A DNA stretch of 64,000 nucleotides from Avena insularis (lineage: Eukaryota > Streptophyta > Magnoliopsida > Poales > Poaceae): contig JAJUPC010000037.1 in assembly GCA_023614405.1 (NCBI GenBank), positions 1,240,001-1,304,000 of the forward strand. Reading direction: 5' to 3'. Shown in pieces: positions 45,901 through 60,500 of the stretch. The position numbers and the translations under genes were made by a program. Below the pieces are notes generated by a model that saw only the letters and a program-made list of their open reading frames with translations, did not search any database and was not told where the DNA came from. Each line of letters opens with the position of its first letter. Position 1 is the stretch's first letter.

Positions 45901-46775
45901 TGCGGCCTCACAAGCTTCTTCCGGGATGGCGTAAGTGAACCAAGTAACAATTGCACAACCTATATTGTTCTTGTACATTGCACAGGTTCGCTAACTCATC
46001 CCTTAAAAATCAGACACCAATGTGTCTGCCTCTCTTTTGGGGCAAATTTGAATCATTGGCCACAATAAGAAATTGAAATCTAATCCAAAGAAACTATATT
46101 CAGGGATATACATATTCAAGTACAAAAATAATCCTAAATATTGTAATTATAAAAAAACAATTAATCTGCAGGTACATGTTGAAAAAACTTATGATTAAAA
46201 CCATGCATATACATATGCATCATAAGAATCATTCAAAGATCAGAAAGAAGTTCAAAGATCATACATGTAGTTCCATATGAGAATAAATCAAGGGCCTCAT
46301 TATTTTTTCAGAGATGGAGTTGGTGAACCAAAGTACCAACAGCATAACCTATATTGTTTGTGTACATTGCTGCCTTAGGTTCACCAACCCATCCCTAGAA
46401 AAACGACACCATCATATGTGTCTCCCCTTGCACTCTTTTGGGGCAAATTTCAATCATCAGCCTCAGTGACAAACTGAAATGTAATTCTTATACACTATGA
46501 ATGCATGCAATACATAATTCAAATATCATAGTTCTATGAATATAGAATAAATCTGGGGGCCTCATAAGTTTCTTCAGGGATGGCATTTGTGAACCAAGTA
46601 CCAATTGTACCACCTATTGTTCTTGTACATTGCCCTAGGTTCACTAAATCATCCCTGGAAAAATCTGACACCAATGTGTCTGCCTCTCTTTTGGGGCAAA
46701 TTTGAATCATTGGCCACAATAAGAATTTGAAATGTAATCCTATGAAACAATATTCAGGGATATACATATTCAGGT
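45901..46775. repeat. Three diverged copies of a ~220-bp repeat with a conserved hairpin
   Basis: Copies lie at about 45901-46125, 46288-46510 and 46553-46775. Each has GGCCTCA near its start, then a GGGATGG...GTGAACC arm, about 65 bp, then GGTTCRCTAA...CATCCC, then CTTTTGGGGCAAATTT and ATATTCAGGGATATACATAT-like sequence. The third copy runs directly into the minisatellite at 46779. Confidence 0.7.
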
Positions 46776-46778
46776 AAA

Positions 46779-47511
46779 AAACCACATGTGGATCCACCAG
46801 TGTCATTGCATGTGTGTTCTTTTCATGAACCACATATGGATCCACCAGTGTCACTGCATGTGTGTTCTTTTCACAAACCACACGTGGATCCACCAGTATC
46901 ATTGGATGTCTGCTCTCTTCATAAACCACATATGGATATACCAGAGTTCATTGCATGTCTGTTATTTTCACAAACCACATATGGATCCAAAAGTGTCATT
47001 GCATGTGTGTTCTTTTAATAAACCACAGCTAGAGTCACTAAATGTGTGTTCTTTTCACAAACCACATATGGATCCACCAGAGTCATTGCATGTATGTTCT
47101 TCTCACAAACCACACGTGGATCCACCAGAGTCACTGCATGTGTGTTCTTTTCACAAACCACATATGGATCCAGCAGTGTCATTGCATGTCTGTTCTTTTC
47201 ATTAATTACAACTAGAGTCATTGCATGTCTGTTCTTTTCATTAACCACATATGGATACACCAGTGTCATTGCATGTGTGTTCTTTTCACAAACCACATAT
47301 GGATCCACCAGTGTCACTTCATGTGTGTTGTTTTCACAAACCACATATGGATACACCAGTGTCACTACATGTGTGTTATCTTCGAAAACCAGATGTGGAT
47401 CCACCAATGTCATTGCATGTGTGTTCTCTTCACAAACCACATATGGATCCACCAGTGTCACTGCATGTCTATTCTTCTCACAAACGACATATGGATCCAC
47501 TAGTGTCACTG
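46779..47511. repeat. Minisatellite array, left block part 1
   Basis: Tandem units are mostly the 48-bp type: CACAAACCACATATGGATCC, then ACCAGTGTCA(C/T)TGCATG, then TGTGTTCTTTT. A few 39-bp units lack the GGATCC segment. Each long unit carries one GGATCC. The block is cut at 47511 by a solo LTR. Confidence 0.9.
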
Positions 47512-49023
47512 TGATGACCCACAAGTATAGGGGGTGTATCGCAGTATTTTCGATAAGTAAGAGTGTCGAACCCAACGAGGAGCAGAATGTGCTGGCTAGT
47601 GGTATGGATCAGGAATTCTCTGCAAATACTTAGCAAACGGATTTTTAGGGGTTTTTGATAATGCAAGTAAATAAAGTGCGAGTAAATAAAAGAGAATAAG
47701 AATAAATGCAGCAAGTGGCCCAATCCTTTATTCAGCAAAGGACAAGCCGGTTGTATTACTTAAGATGACCAAACGTTCTCGAGGACACACATGAATCCCG
47801 TCAAGTGCTTTCGCTTCATATAGTTGATCAATATTCTTTAGTTTGCTAATGTTGTGTTGGTGAACCTGTGTTAATGTACCGACCTTCCTAGGACTAATAC
47901 ATACTTGTGATTATACCCCTTGAAAACATCCATAAGTACAAGAAAGTAATTAAGGTAGAAACCTAACCACAACTTTAAACTCTAAGACCCTGACGTCCCT
48001 TGTGCAATGGTTTCCTAACGGGGGTTCAGGTTTCTGTCACTCCGGTAACCCCTACGATTAGTAGCCAAATACACAATGCATTCTCCTAGGCCCATATAGG
48101 TGAAGTGTCATGTAGTCGACCTTCACATGACACCACTAGAAGAAGTACACCACAACTTAAATATCAAACCATTGAATCTTTCTCAACACAATTCCACTAC
48201 TAACAACATGACTTCTCCCATGTCCTCAAGAACAAAACGAACTACTCACAAGACATCATATGGATCATGATCAGAGATGGAATAATGATGTGTAACAATC
48301 TGAACAAAAACAATAATTCAATGGTTCACTCAATAACATCAACTACAAAGAGTAATCAACACCGGGAAAGTTTCCCCTAAGAACTATGCAAGATTCAACC
48401 CAATTGTTACAGCGGTATGGAGATGGTGATGATGGTGCTGGTGGATATGATGGTGGTGATGATGATGATTATCCCAATGAAGTCCAGCTTGATGGTGGTG
48501 TTGATGGTGATGATCTCCCCTCTCCGGGAAGGAATTCCCCCGGCAAAATTCTGTCTGCCGGGGAGATCTTTCTCTCTTGGTGTTTTCCGCCCCGTAGAGG
48601 CGGTGGAATCTTTCTGTGGTTGCTCCCCGAGTCTTAGGGTTTCGGGAGGATAATATACGCCAGAGGGGAGAGCCAGGGGTGGACCAGGGCGGCCACACCA
48701 CCTGGTGGCACGGCCTAGGCTGGCCCGCGCCAGGGGGTGGTGTGGGCCCCCTGTGGTCCATCTCAGCCTCCCCTTCTGGCTTCCTTTGTCTTCTGGAAAA
48801 ATAGGATTTTCCATGTATTTTCCCGGATTTTCTGATCTTCGCGAATTTTGCCTCCAAGCAGCACCTTTTCCATCAGAATCCTGACTACAGCAGTCCATGC
48901 TCCAAAAGTCATCAACCATGCAAAAACAGATGAAATAACATAAGTATCATCTCTTAATATGAAATATATCAATGAATAACAGTAAATAATTATATAGAAT
49001 AGTGATGCAAAATGGACGTATCA
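47512..49023 (-). mobile_element. Sabrina-like gypsy solo LTR
   Basis: On the minus strand it begins TGATACGTCCATTTTGCATC at 49023 and ends TATACTTGTGGGTCATCA at 47512. It is 1512 bp, with no internal sequence on either side. I recognise the ends and length as those of Sabrina-type LTRs in Triticeae. The flanking 5-mers are CACTG on the left and CATTG on the right, equal except for one C/T transition that is itself polymorphic among array units. It interrupts the minisatellite, which resumes directly. Confidence 0.7.
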
Positions 49024-50838
49024 CATTGCATGTCTGTTCTTTTCATTAACCACAGCTAGAGTCATTGCATGTCTGTTCTTTTCACAAACCACATGTGGAT
49101 CCCCTAGAGTTCATTGCTTGTCTGTTCTCTTCACAAACCACAGCTAGAGTCACTGGATGTGTGTTATTGTCATAAACCACATGGATCCACCAGTGTCACT
49201 GGATGTGTGTTATTGTCACAAACCACATGGATTGACCAATGTCATTGCATGTCTGTTCCTCTCACAAACCACAACTAGAGTCACTGGATGTGTGTTATTG
49301 TCATAAACCACATGGATCCACTAGTGTCATTGGATGTGTGTTATTGTCACAAACCACATGGATCCACCAATGTCATTGCATGTCTGTTCTTCTTAAAAAC
49401 CACACATGGATCCACCAAAGTCATTGCATGTGTGTTATTTCCACAAACAACATATGGATCCACCAGTGTCACTGCATGTGTGTTCTTTTCACAAACCACA
49501 TATGGATCCACCAGTGTCACTGCATGTGTGTTCTCTTCACAAACCACATATGGATCCCCTAGTGTCATTACATATGTGTTCTTTTCATTAACCACAACTA
49601 GAGTCACTTCATGTGTGTTATTTTCACAGACCACATATGGATCTACTAGAGTTCATTGCATGTCTGTTCTTTTCACAAACCACATATGGATCCACCAGAG
49701 TCACTGCATGTCTGTTCTCTTCACAAACCACATGTGGATCCACCAGTGTCATTGCATGTGTGTTCTGTTCATAAAAAACAGCTAGAGTCATTGCATGTGT
49801 GTTCTTTTCACAAACCATAGCTAGAGTCACTGCATGCATGTTCTTTCACAAACCACACATGGATCCACCAGTGTCACTGCATGTCTGTTCTCTTCACAAA
49901 CCACATGTGGATCCACCAGTGTCACTGCATGTGTATTCTTTTCACAAACCACATATGGATCCACCAGTGTCACTCCATGTGTTCTTTTCACAAACCACAT
50001 ATGGATCCACCGGTGTCACTGCATGTCTGTTCTTTTCATTAACCACATATGCATACACCACTGTCATTGCATGCATGTTCTTTTCACAAACCACATATGG
50101 ATCCACCAGTTTCATTGCATGTGTGTTCTTTTCACTAACAACATCTAGAGTCATTGCATGTGTGTTCTTTTCACAAACCACAGCTAGAGTCACTGCATGT
50201 GTGTTCTTTTCAAAAAACAACATATGGATCCACCAGTGTCACTGCATGTGTGTTTTCTTGACAAACCACATGTGGATCCACCAATGTCACTTCATGTCTG
50301 TTCTTTTCACAAACCACATATGGATCCACCAGAATCATTGCATGTGTGTTTTCTTCACAAACCACATGTGGATCCACTAGTGTCATTGCATGTGTGTTCT
50401 CTTCACAAACCACATGTGGATCCACGAGAGTCATTGCATGTGTGTTATTTTCACAAACCACATATTGATCCACCAGTGTCACTGCATGTGTGTTCTTTTC
50501 ATAAACCACATATGGATCCACCAGTTTCACTGCATGTGTGTTCTCTTCACAAACCACATATGGATCCCCTAGTGTCACTGCATGTGTGTTATCTTCACAA
50601 ACCACATGTGGATCCGCCAGTGTCATTGCATGTGTGTTCTCCTCACAAACCACACATGGATCCACTAGAGTTCATTGCATGTCTGTTCTTCTTACAAACC
50701 ACATATGGATCCACCGGTGTCACTGCATGTCTGTTCTCTTCATTAACCACAACTAGAGTCATTGCATGTATGTTCTCTTCACAAACCACATATGGATCCC
50801 CTAGTGTTGTTGCATGTATGTTCTCTTCACAAACCATA
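49024..50838. repeat. Minisatellite array, left block part 2
   Basis: This continues the array, again dominated by 48-bp GGATCC-containing units with CACTGCATG or CATTGCATG. Some variants are shortened by 3-4 bp (for example CACATGGATCC near 49180-49370). It ends abruptly within a unit at CACAAACCATAT near 50838, where copia sequence begins. Confidence 0.9.
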
Positions 50839-52774
50839 TTAGATATCAAATTGGGTGAATAGATGGCACCAAATAAATCGTTGTAGTGTAGATGTAGAGA
50901 CCACTAGTTAGAAATAGTTAGCACTCAATTAGAATATATAGTGAACCATTTGAATTCGTGAAAGCGGCTCCATATCTAGTATGGATCGTCGTAAAAGTTT
51001 TGGGGTTATTCTATATAACCAAAACAATAGCGAATAAGTCTTTGTAGAGTATTCATTGGAAACTTTGAATACGAAATCCATAGCTGAAACAAAAAGAAAA
51101 GCAAAACTAGTATTGCTTGGATTTTGGTGTATTCTTGAGAATGCTCACCTTAAGTGATATTTCTCGATTATGGAGAAAATGGAAGATAGTGAAAAACATG
51201 ACGAGGATTCAAATCCATGCATCAGAGTGTTGAGAAGTGCAACAGACAATATTCCTGAACGATTCTCTTCACAAAAGGAAAGAATCAATGATAATGATCA
51301 TTGTGTTTTCCCCACTAGTGTTTTCACTACATGAAGTAGGATTCAAAATGTAATCCATATCTAGTATGGAGACATTTGTGAATCATTTGTCATGATTCTC
51401 GGAATATGACATACCTACGAACTACTAAGGAAATAATGGTAAGCTAAGGTTATGAGAAATCCCATAGCAAAATTCCCTTGAGATTAGAAAGCAATTCGTT
51501 GCTGAATCTCACAAGTAAAAGGAGTTACTTGAATTTTCCCATGTGACTGCAAAGCCATAGTGGAAAGGGGGTGAATGAAAAAGGCACAATTTGTCAAGTA
51601 TTGGACGAATTCAAATGAATTTGATTCAAGTATGCTAAATGTCTAGTGGATTTAAAACTAGTAAAAGTACTAGTGTCTCATAGTAAATCTCTCACTTTGA
51701 TATTTGATCAAAGGTTTTGAAATTGTTCAAAATGGTGAGTAGATGTGCAATTTGCATGAAATTGAGTGGGAGCTATAAAAGTCTTCCTAAAACAATATGT
51801 GAATGACATATTTTTGAGTGGGAGCTTATAGGAGTAATTCTTAAGTATGTTAAGAATGAAAGCGCAAATACTTATAAATAATGATTTATAAGATGTAGAA
51901 GTTGATAATAGGTGTATTATGATATTATGTAGTATTCCTTAAGGAATTCTAAAAGGGGTTTCAGAATAGAAGTTAATTAAGGAACTAGTCCTTAATAACT
52001 CAAATTAGGAATAGTATTAAGTTGAACATCAATGGTTGAAAGAAAGAAAAGGATGATCGTCATCCACTATGTTGAGACATAGGTTCTGTCTTAGTAAACC
52101 ATGATGATAACTTAGCATAATATGTGATCCAAATAAGGAATGTTTAAAAGTGATTAAGTTCGAATCACACAACATTGAGCTAAGTTTGTCCGCGGTGTCT
52201 AATAGAGAACTACAGACATGTTTTTCAAATCCATAAGGGATGACATATCTTAAAGCATAAAGAGTTATGTTATAAGGGAATATGTTGGAATCTCCTATAA
52301 ATACCGATTAAAGTCAAGTAGGAAGCGAGGTGAATAAAAACATCAAAAGTTGCACAGAGTGCACTGGTGTTTCGATGAATACATTTATAATAATAGATAA
52401 GGGTACCATCTAAAGTGTTGTATAATGTTATGGCGGGGCTAGTTCACTTTCAACGTAGAATGATGTGCCCCAGGGCACAGGGCCCATGAGAAAGCCCTCG
52501 AGGTTGATCTAAAGTCACTGTAGGCTCCTGGAATCAGGCCTCGTTCTGCTGCCATAGCGACGATGCATACACACAGATGTTATCATGTGATGATAAAGTA
52601 TTAATGTCAATCAAGGTGACATTAGTAAGTTGCAAAGGATTTGGGACTGTAAAGTACAGACCCAAGACTCAACCTCTTCCATGAGCAAGCATGTTTAGGG
52701 TACCGGATATATGGTGTCGATGATTAAGGAACAAATGCAACTAGTGTATTTGTACTCTAGTGCAAGTGGGAGAC
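50839..52774 (+). mobile_element. Copia 3' internal remnant lacking its 5' half
   Basis: About 1.9 kb of non-coding, AT-rich sequence precedes a copia 3' LTR. Near 51800 a decayed QYVNDIFLSG is reminiscent of the copia YVDDILLIG active site. The sequence ends in the purine tract GCAAGTGGGAGAC at 52762-52774. No 5' LTR or gag is present at the left junction, so the element is 5'-truncated. Confidence 0.55.
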
Positions 52775-54564
52775 TGTTGGAAATATGCCCTAGAGACAAA
52801 TAGTAGTAAGGACTATTATCATATTTCATATAGTTTATGATTAAGTTTTATATCATGCTATAACTGTATTGAGTGGAAACATCAATACACGTGTGATATA
52901 CAAACAACCAGGGGTTCCTAGTGAAACTCTAGTCACTAGTTCATTGGTCAACGGATGATCATGTTTCCTGATCATGTGGCATTTATGCCAGTTGGAAATG
53001 GAGTCATCTCATTCCGAGAATAAGATGATGAACTAATACCCAACCTAAACATCGTGACCCGATCATGTCACGAAGTTCAAGTTACAATGATCAAAAATGG
53101 ATCCTCGTAGACTATTCCTTAGACCGTGAGACTATATCAATCACTGTCTCCTGAGAGTGTTTTGATAGCATCAAGCGCCACTTGGTAATACAATGGTTAT
53201 AAAGGTGTGTTCAGGTACTCGGAGGAAACCGTTGAGGTAATATATGTCAAGAGCGGGATTTGTTCGTCCATGTGACGGGAAGATACTCAAGGGCCCACTC
53301 GAAGAGGTTATATCCAATAGCTGCATAGCGTGTGATTTGATCACAGGGATATCACTTGTCGGAACGAGTCAAGTAGCATTGTTCAGTAACGAGATTGAAC
53401 ACGACATGGTGATGTCATTAATCAGAAGTCAGGCAATGCAAGTATTGAGAGACAAAGGGAATAAGACATGACTGTCCCGGTTCAAACAACGAAAGATCTT
53501 CGTGGAACACACAAGGGTCACATGGCCATCCAGGTCCCTCTATCGATCATTGGTGCGGGAGTGTCCCGACCATGTCTGGAGTGTTCCCGAACCATGGGGT
53601 ATCATGCTTAAGGGCTTGATGATGCTTAGAGAGTGTTTATAGGATCGGTAGTATCGCTGAAGAATAGTAGAGAGAAAACCGGAAGGGTTTCGGTAAGTCC
53701 GGAGGATGTCCGGAGTGGAGGTGCAAGTGTTCCATAGCCACGGAGGTTGAATAATATGTGAATGAATGTTAAATATTGATTTAATCATTTATTCATAATT
53801 ATTTAATAAAGAGAAAAATCAATTTAAATGGTCAAAGGCTTAATGGGCCAATTCCTGGAGGGAGAGGGCCCATTAGAGAAAGGAGAGAGGAAGAAGGGGC
53901 CAAGGGGGTGCCCGACGCCCTAGTGGGCCAGCCCCCCCACGCGAGGCCCCTGGGGGTGGCCGGCGGTGCCACCCTTTCCCCCTCCTCTCGTTTAGTCCCA
54001 CCCCGGGACTTTGAGGGAGGTAGTACCTCCCCTCCCCCTATATATAGTGGGGGTATTTGGCCAAATAAAAAACACCAATAATCAATAAAGGTCTTCTCAC
54101 TTTTGGGAGGACCTCTAATTGATATTTTCTCTCTCCCCCTCTCTCTCACGTGACCGTGGTCCCAAGTCTGGACTGCGCGAACGAGAGACATCTTCACCGC
54201 AGAGCTCCGTCACGCTGCGGGATTCGGATCCAGGAGCTCTACTTCCACAACTGCTGCTGGATCGGGGAAGCGGGGGTCATCGTCAGGCACCGAACATGTG
54301 TAACTCCCCGCGAGGTGTCGCACTTGAGGCACTCAATTCATTGGATCTGTTGGAGCGCAAGGACTTCATCACGACCTTGAGGTCGGCTTCGGCTCGTCTA
54401 CATCAACCACGCTCTCCTGAGCATTTACAACGCTTTTCGGTCTCCAAGGGTAAGTTTGCGAAAATCCCCTCCAGTTACTGTATTACTAATAGATAGGTCC
54501 TGGCAGCTTTAGGGGTTCAGGGGCATAGAGCAAATTTATTGTTTTCATACGCGGAACCCCAACA
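52775..54564 (+). repeat. BARE/Angela-like copia 3' LTR
   Basis: It starts TGTTGGAAATATGCCCTAGA and ends TACGCGGAACCCCAACA, 1790 bp, matching BARE1/Angela/WIS LTR ends and length. A TATA box, CTATATATAG, lies at about 54038-54047, and the downstream region resembles the usual R/U5 leader. The array resumes at 54565. Confidence 0.78.
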
Positions 54565-57500
54565 CTTTTCACAGACCACATCTAGAGTCATTGCATGTGT
54601 GTTTTTTCACAAACCACATATGGATCCACCAGTGTCATTGCATGTGTGTTCTTTTCACAAACCACATCTAGAGTCATTGCATGTGTGTTCTTCTCACAAA
54701 CCACATATGGATCGACCAGAGTTCATTGCATGTGTGTTCTTTTCACAAACCATAGCTAGAGTCATTGCATGTCTGTTCTTTCACAAACCACATAAGGATC
54801 CACCAGAGTCATTGCATGTGTGTTCTTTTCACAAACCACAACTAGAATCATTGCATGTGTGTTCTTTTCATTAACCACATCTAGAGTCATTGCATGTGTG
54901 TTCTTTTCACAAACCACATATGGATCCACCAGTGTCATTGCATGTGTGTTCTTTTCACAAACCACATCTAGAGTCATTGCATGTGTGTTCTTCTCACAAA
55001 CCACATCTGGAGTCATTGCATGTGTGTTCTTCTCACAAACTACATATGGATCCACCAGAGTTCATTGCATGTCTGTTATTTTCATTAACCACATCTAGAG
55101 TCATTGCACGTGTGTTCTTTTCACAAAACACATATGGATCCACCAGAGTTCATTACATGTCTGTTCTTTTCACAAACCACATATAGAGTCATTGCATGTG
55201 TGTTCTTGTCACAAACCACATATGGATCCACCAGAGTTCATTGCATGTGTGTTCTTTTCATGAACCACAGCTAGAGTCATTGCATGTCTATTCTTCTCAC
55301 AAACCACATATGGATCCACCAGAGTTCATTGCATGTTTGTTCTTTTCACAAACCACATCTAGAGTCATTTCATGTGTGTTCTTCTCACAAACCACATATG
55401 GATCCACCAGAGTTCATTGCATGTGTGTTATTTTCACAAACCACAGCTAGAGTCATTGCATGTCTTTTCTTTTTATAACCCACGTAAGCATCCACTAGAG
55501 TCATTGCATGTGTGTTCTTTTCACAAACCAGAGCTAGAGTCATTGCATGTGTGTTCTTTTCATTAACCACATCAAGAGTCATTGCATGTGTGTTCTTTTC
55601 ACAAACCACATCAAGAGTCATTACATGTGTGTTCTTCTCACAAACCACCTATGGATCCACCAGAGTTCATTGCATGTGTGTTCTTTTCACAAACCACAGC
55701 TAGAGTCATTGCATGTCTGTTCTTTTCACAAACCACATAAGGATCCACCAGAGTCATTCCGTGTGTGTTCTTTTCACAAACCACATCTAGAGTCATTGGA
55801 TGTATGTTCTTTCACAAACCACATATTGATCCACGAGTGTCATTGCATGTGTGTACTTTTCACAAACCACAACTAGAGTCATTGTTTGTGTGTTGTTTTC
55901 ACAAACCACATATAGAAACATTAGATGTGTGTTCTTTTCACAAACCACATATTGATCCAAGTGTCACTGCATTTGTGTTCTTTTCACAAACCACATCTAG
56001 AGTCATTGCATGTGTGTTCTTTTCACAAACCACAGCTAGAGTCATTGCATGTCTATTCTTCTCACAAACCACACATGGATCCACCAGTGTCATTGCATGT
56101 GTGTTCTTTTCACAAACCACATATGGAGTCATCGGATGTATGTTCTATTCACAAACCACATATTGATCCACCAGTGTCATTGCATGTGTGTTCTTTTCAC
56201 AAACCACATCTAGAGTCATTGCATGTGTGTTCTTTTCACAAACCACGTCTAGAGTTATTGCATGTGTGTTCTTTTCACAAACTACATCTAGAGTCATTGC
56301 CTGTGTGTTCTTTTCACAAACCACATATGTATCCACCAGTGTCATTGCATGTCTGTTCTTTTCATTAACCACATCTAGAGTCATTGCATGTGTCTTCTTT
56401 TCACAAATCACATATGGATCCACAAGTGTCATTCCATGTGTGTTCTTTTCCCAAACCACATCTAGAGTCATTGCATGTGTGTTCTTATCACAAACCACAT
56501 ATGGATCCACCAGAGTTCTTTGCATGTGTGTTCTTTTCACAAACCATAGCTAGAGTAATTGCATGTCTGTTCTTTTCACACCCCATATAAGGATTCACCA
56601 GAGTCATTGCATGTGTGCTCTTTTCAGAAACCATAGCAAGAGTCATTATATGTGTGTTCTTTTCATTAACCACATCTAGAGTCATTGCATGTGTGTTTCT
56701 TTTCACAAACCACATATGGATCCACCAGTGTCATTGCATGTGTGTTCTTTTCACAAAGTACATCTAGAGTCATTGAATGTGTGTTCTTCTCACAAACCAC
56801 ATATGGATCCACCACAGTTCATTGCATGTGTGTTCTTTTCACAAACCACAACTAGAGTCATTGCATGTGTGTTCTTTTCACAAAATACATTAGGATCCAC
56901 CAGAGTCATTGCATGTGTGTTCTTTTCACAAACGACATCTAAAGTCATTGGATGTATGTTCTTTTCACAAACCACACATTGATCCACCAGTGTCATTGCA
57001 TGTATGTTCTTTTCACAAACCACATCTAGAATCATTGCATGTGTGTTCTTTTCACAAACCACATATGGATCCACCAGTGTCGTTGCATGTGTGTTCTTTT
57101 CATTAACCACAGCTAGAGTCGTTGCATGTCTGTTCTTTTCACAAACCACATATGGATCCACTAGTGTCATTGCATGTGTGTTCTTTTCTAAAAACCACAT
57201 CTAGAGTCATTGCATGTCTGTTCTTCGCACAAACCACCTCTGGATCCACCAAAGTTCATTGCATGTGTGTTTATTTCACAAATCATAGCTAGAGTGATGG
57301 CATGTGTGTTCTTTTCATTAACCACATCTAGAGTCATGTGTGTTCTTTTCACAAACCACATAAGGATCCACTCGAGTCATTGCATGTGTGTTCCTTTCAT
57401 AAACCACATCTAGAGTCATTGCATGTCTGTTCTACTCACAAACCACATAAGGATCCAGCAGAGTCATTGTATGTGTGTTCTTTTCACAAACCACAACTAG

Positions 57501-60500
57501 AGTCATTGCATGTGTGATCTTTTCACAAACCATGTCTAGAGTCATTGCATGTGTGTTCTCCTCACAAACCACAGCTAGAGTCATTGCATGTTCGTTCTTT
57601 CAATAAACCACACAAGGATCTACCAGAGTCATTGTATCTCTATTCTTTTCATTTACCACAACTAGAGTCATTGCATGTGTGTTCTTCTCACAAACCATAT
57701 CTTGAGTCATTGCATGTGTGTTCTTCTCACAAACCACATCTAGAGTCATTGGATGTATGTCCTTCTGACAAACAACATATCGATCGACCAGTGTCATTGC
57801 GTGTGTGTTCTTTTCACAAACCACATCTAGAGTCATTGCATGTGTGTTCTTCTCACAATCCACATCTAGAGTCATTGCATGTCTGTTCTTTCAATAAACC
57901 ACATAAGGATCCACCAGAGTCATTGCATCTCTGGTCTATTCATTAACCATAGCTAGAGTCATTCCATGCGTGTTCTTGTCACAAACCACATCTAGAGTCA
58001 TTGCATGTGTGTTCTCACAAACCACAAATGTATCCACCAGAGTTCATTGCATGTCTGTTCATTTCACAAACCACAACTAGAGTCATAGCATGTCTGTTCT
58101 TCTCACAAACCACACATGGATCCACCAATTTCATTGCATGTGTGTTCTTTTCACTAACCACAGCTAGAGTCATTGGATGTATGTTCTTTTCACAAACTAC
58201 ATATTGATCCACCAGTGTCATTGCATGTGTGTTCTTTTCACAAACCACATCTAGAGTCATTGCATGTGTGTTCTTCTCACAAACCATATACAGTTCCACC
58301 AGAGTTCATTGCATGTGTGTTGTTTTCACAAACCATGGCTAGAGTCATTGCATATATGTTCTTTTCACAAACCACATAAGGATCCACCAGAGTCATTGCA
58401 TGTGTGTTGTTTTCACAAACCATAGCTAGAGTCATTGCATGTGTGTTGTTTTCATTAACCACATCTAGAGTCATTGTATGTGTGTTCTTTTCACAAACCA
58501 CATATGGATCCACCAGTGCCATTGCATGTGTGTTCTTTTCACAAACCACATCTAGAGTCATTGCATGTGTGTTCTTCTCACAAACCACATCTAGAGTCAT
58601 TGCATCTATGTTCTCACAAACCACATATGGATCCACCAGAGTTCATTACATGTCTGTTCTTTTTATTAACCACATCTAGAGTCATTGCATGTGTGTTCCT
58701 TTCACAAACCACATATGGATCCCCGAGAGTTTATTGCATGTTTGTTCTTTTCACAAACCACATCTAGTTCATTGCATGTGTGTTCTCACAAACCACATAT
58801 GGATCCACCAGAGTTCATTGCATGTGTGTTCTTTTCATTAACCACAACTAGAGTCATTGCATGTCTGTTCTTATCACAAACCACATATGGATCCACCAGA
58901 GTTCATTGCATGTCTGTTCTTTTCACAAACCACATCTAGAGTCATTGCATGTGTGTTCTTCTCACAAACCACATATGGATCCACCAGAGTTCACTGCATG
59001 TGTGTTCTTTTCACAAACCATAGCTAGAGTCATTGCATGTCTGTTCTTTTCACAAACCACATAAGGAACCACCAGAGTCATTTCATGTGTGTTCTTTTCA
59101 CAAACCACAGCTAGAGTCATTGCATGTGTGTTCTTTTCATAAATCACATCTAGAGTTATTGCATGTGTGTTCTTTTCACAAACAACATATGGATCCACCA
59201 GTGTGATTGCATGTGCGTTCTTTTCATGAACCACACCTAGAGTCATTGCATGTGTGTTCTTCTCACAAACCACATATGGATCAACCAGAGTTCATTGCAT
59301 GTGTGTTCTTCTCACAAACCACATATGGATCCACCAGAGTTCATTGCATGTGTGTTGTTTTCACAAACCACAGCTAGAGTCATTGTATGTCTGTTCTTTT
59401 CACAAACAACATAAGGATCCACATGAGTCATTGCATGTGTGTTCTATTCACAAACCACATCTAGAGTCATTGGATGTATGTTCTTTTCACAAACCACATA
59501 TTAATCCACCAGTGTCATTGCATGTGTGTTCTTTTCACAAACAACAGCTAGAGTCATTGCATGTGTGTTCTTTTCACAAACCACATATAGAGTCACTACA
59601 TGTGTGTTCTTTTCACAAACCACATATTGATCCACCAGTGTCACTACATGTGTGCTCTTTTCACAAACCACATCTAGAGTCATTGCATGTGTGTTCTTTT
59701 CACAAACCACATATGGATCCACCAGTGTCATTGCATGTCTGTTCTTTTCACAAACCACAGCTAGAGTCATTGCATGTGTGTTCTTCTCACAAACCACATA
59801 TGGATCCACCAGTGTCATTGCATGCGTGTTCTTTTCACAAACCACATATGGAGTCATTGGATGTCTATTCTTTTCACACCCCACATAAGGATCCACCAGA
59901 GTCATTGCATGTGTGATCTTTTCACAAACCATTGCTAGAGTCATTTCATGTGTGTTCTTTTCATTAACCACATCTAGAGTCATTGCATGTGTGTTCTTTT
60001 CACAAACCACATATGGATCCACAAGTGTCATTGCATGTGTGTTCTTTTCACAAACCACATCTAGAGTCATTGCATGTGTGTTCTTCTCACAAACCACATA
60101 TGGATCCACCAGAATTCATTACATGTGTGTTCTTTTCACAAACCACTGCTAGAGTCATTGCATGTATGTTCTTTTCACAAACCACATAAGGATCCACCAG
60201 AGTCATTGCATGTGTGTTCTTTTCACAAACCACATCTAGAGTCATTGTATGTATGTTCTTTTCACAAACCACATATTGATCCACCCGTGTCATTGCATGT
60301 GTGTTCTTTTCACAAACCACATCTAGAGTCATTACATGTGTGTTCTTTTCACAAACCACATATGGATCCACGAGTGTCATTGCATGTGTGTTCTTTTCAT
60401 TAACCATAGGTAGAGTCATTGCATGTCTGTTCTTTTCACAAACCACATATGGATCCACCAGTGTCATTGCATGTGTGCTCTTTTCACAAACCACGGCTAG

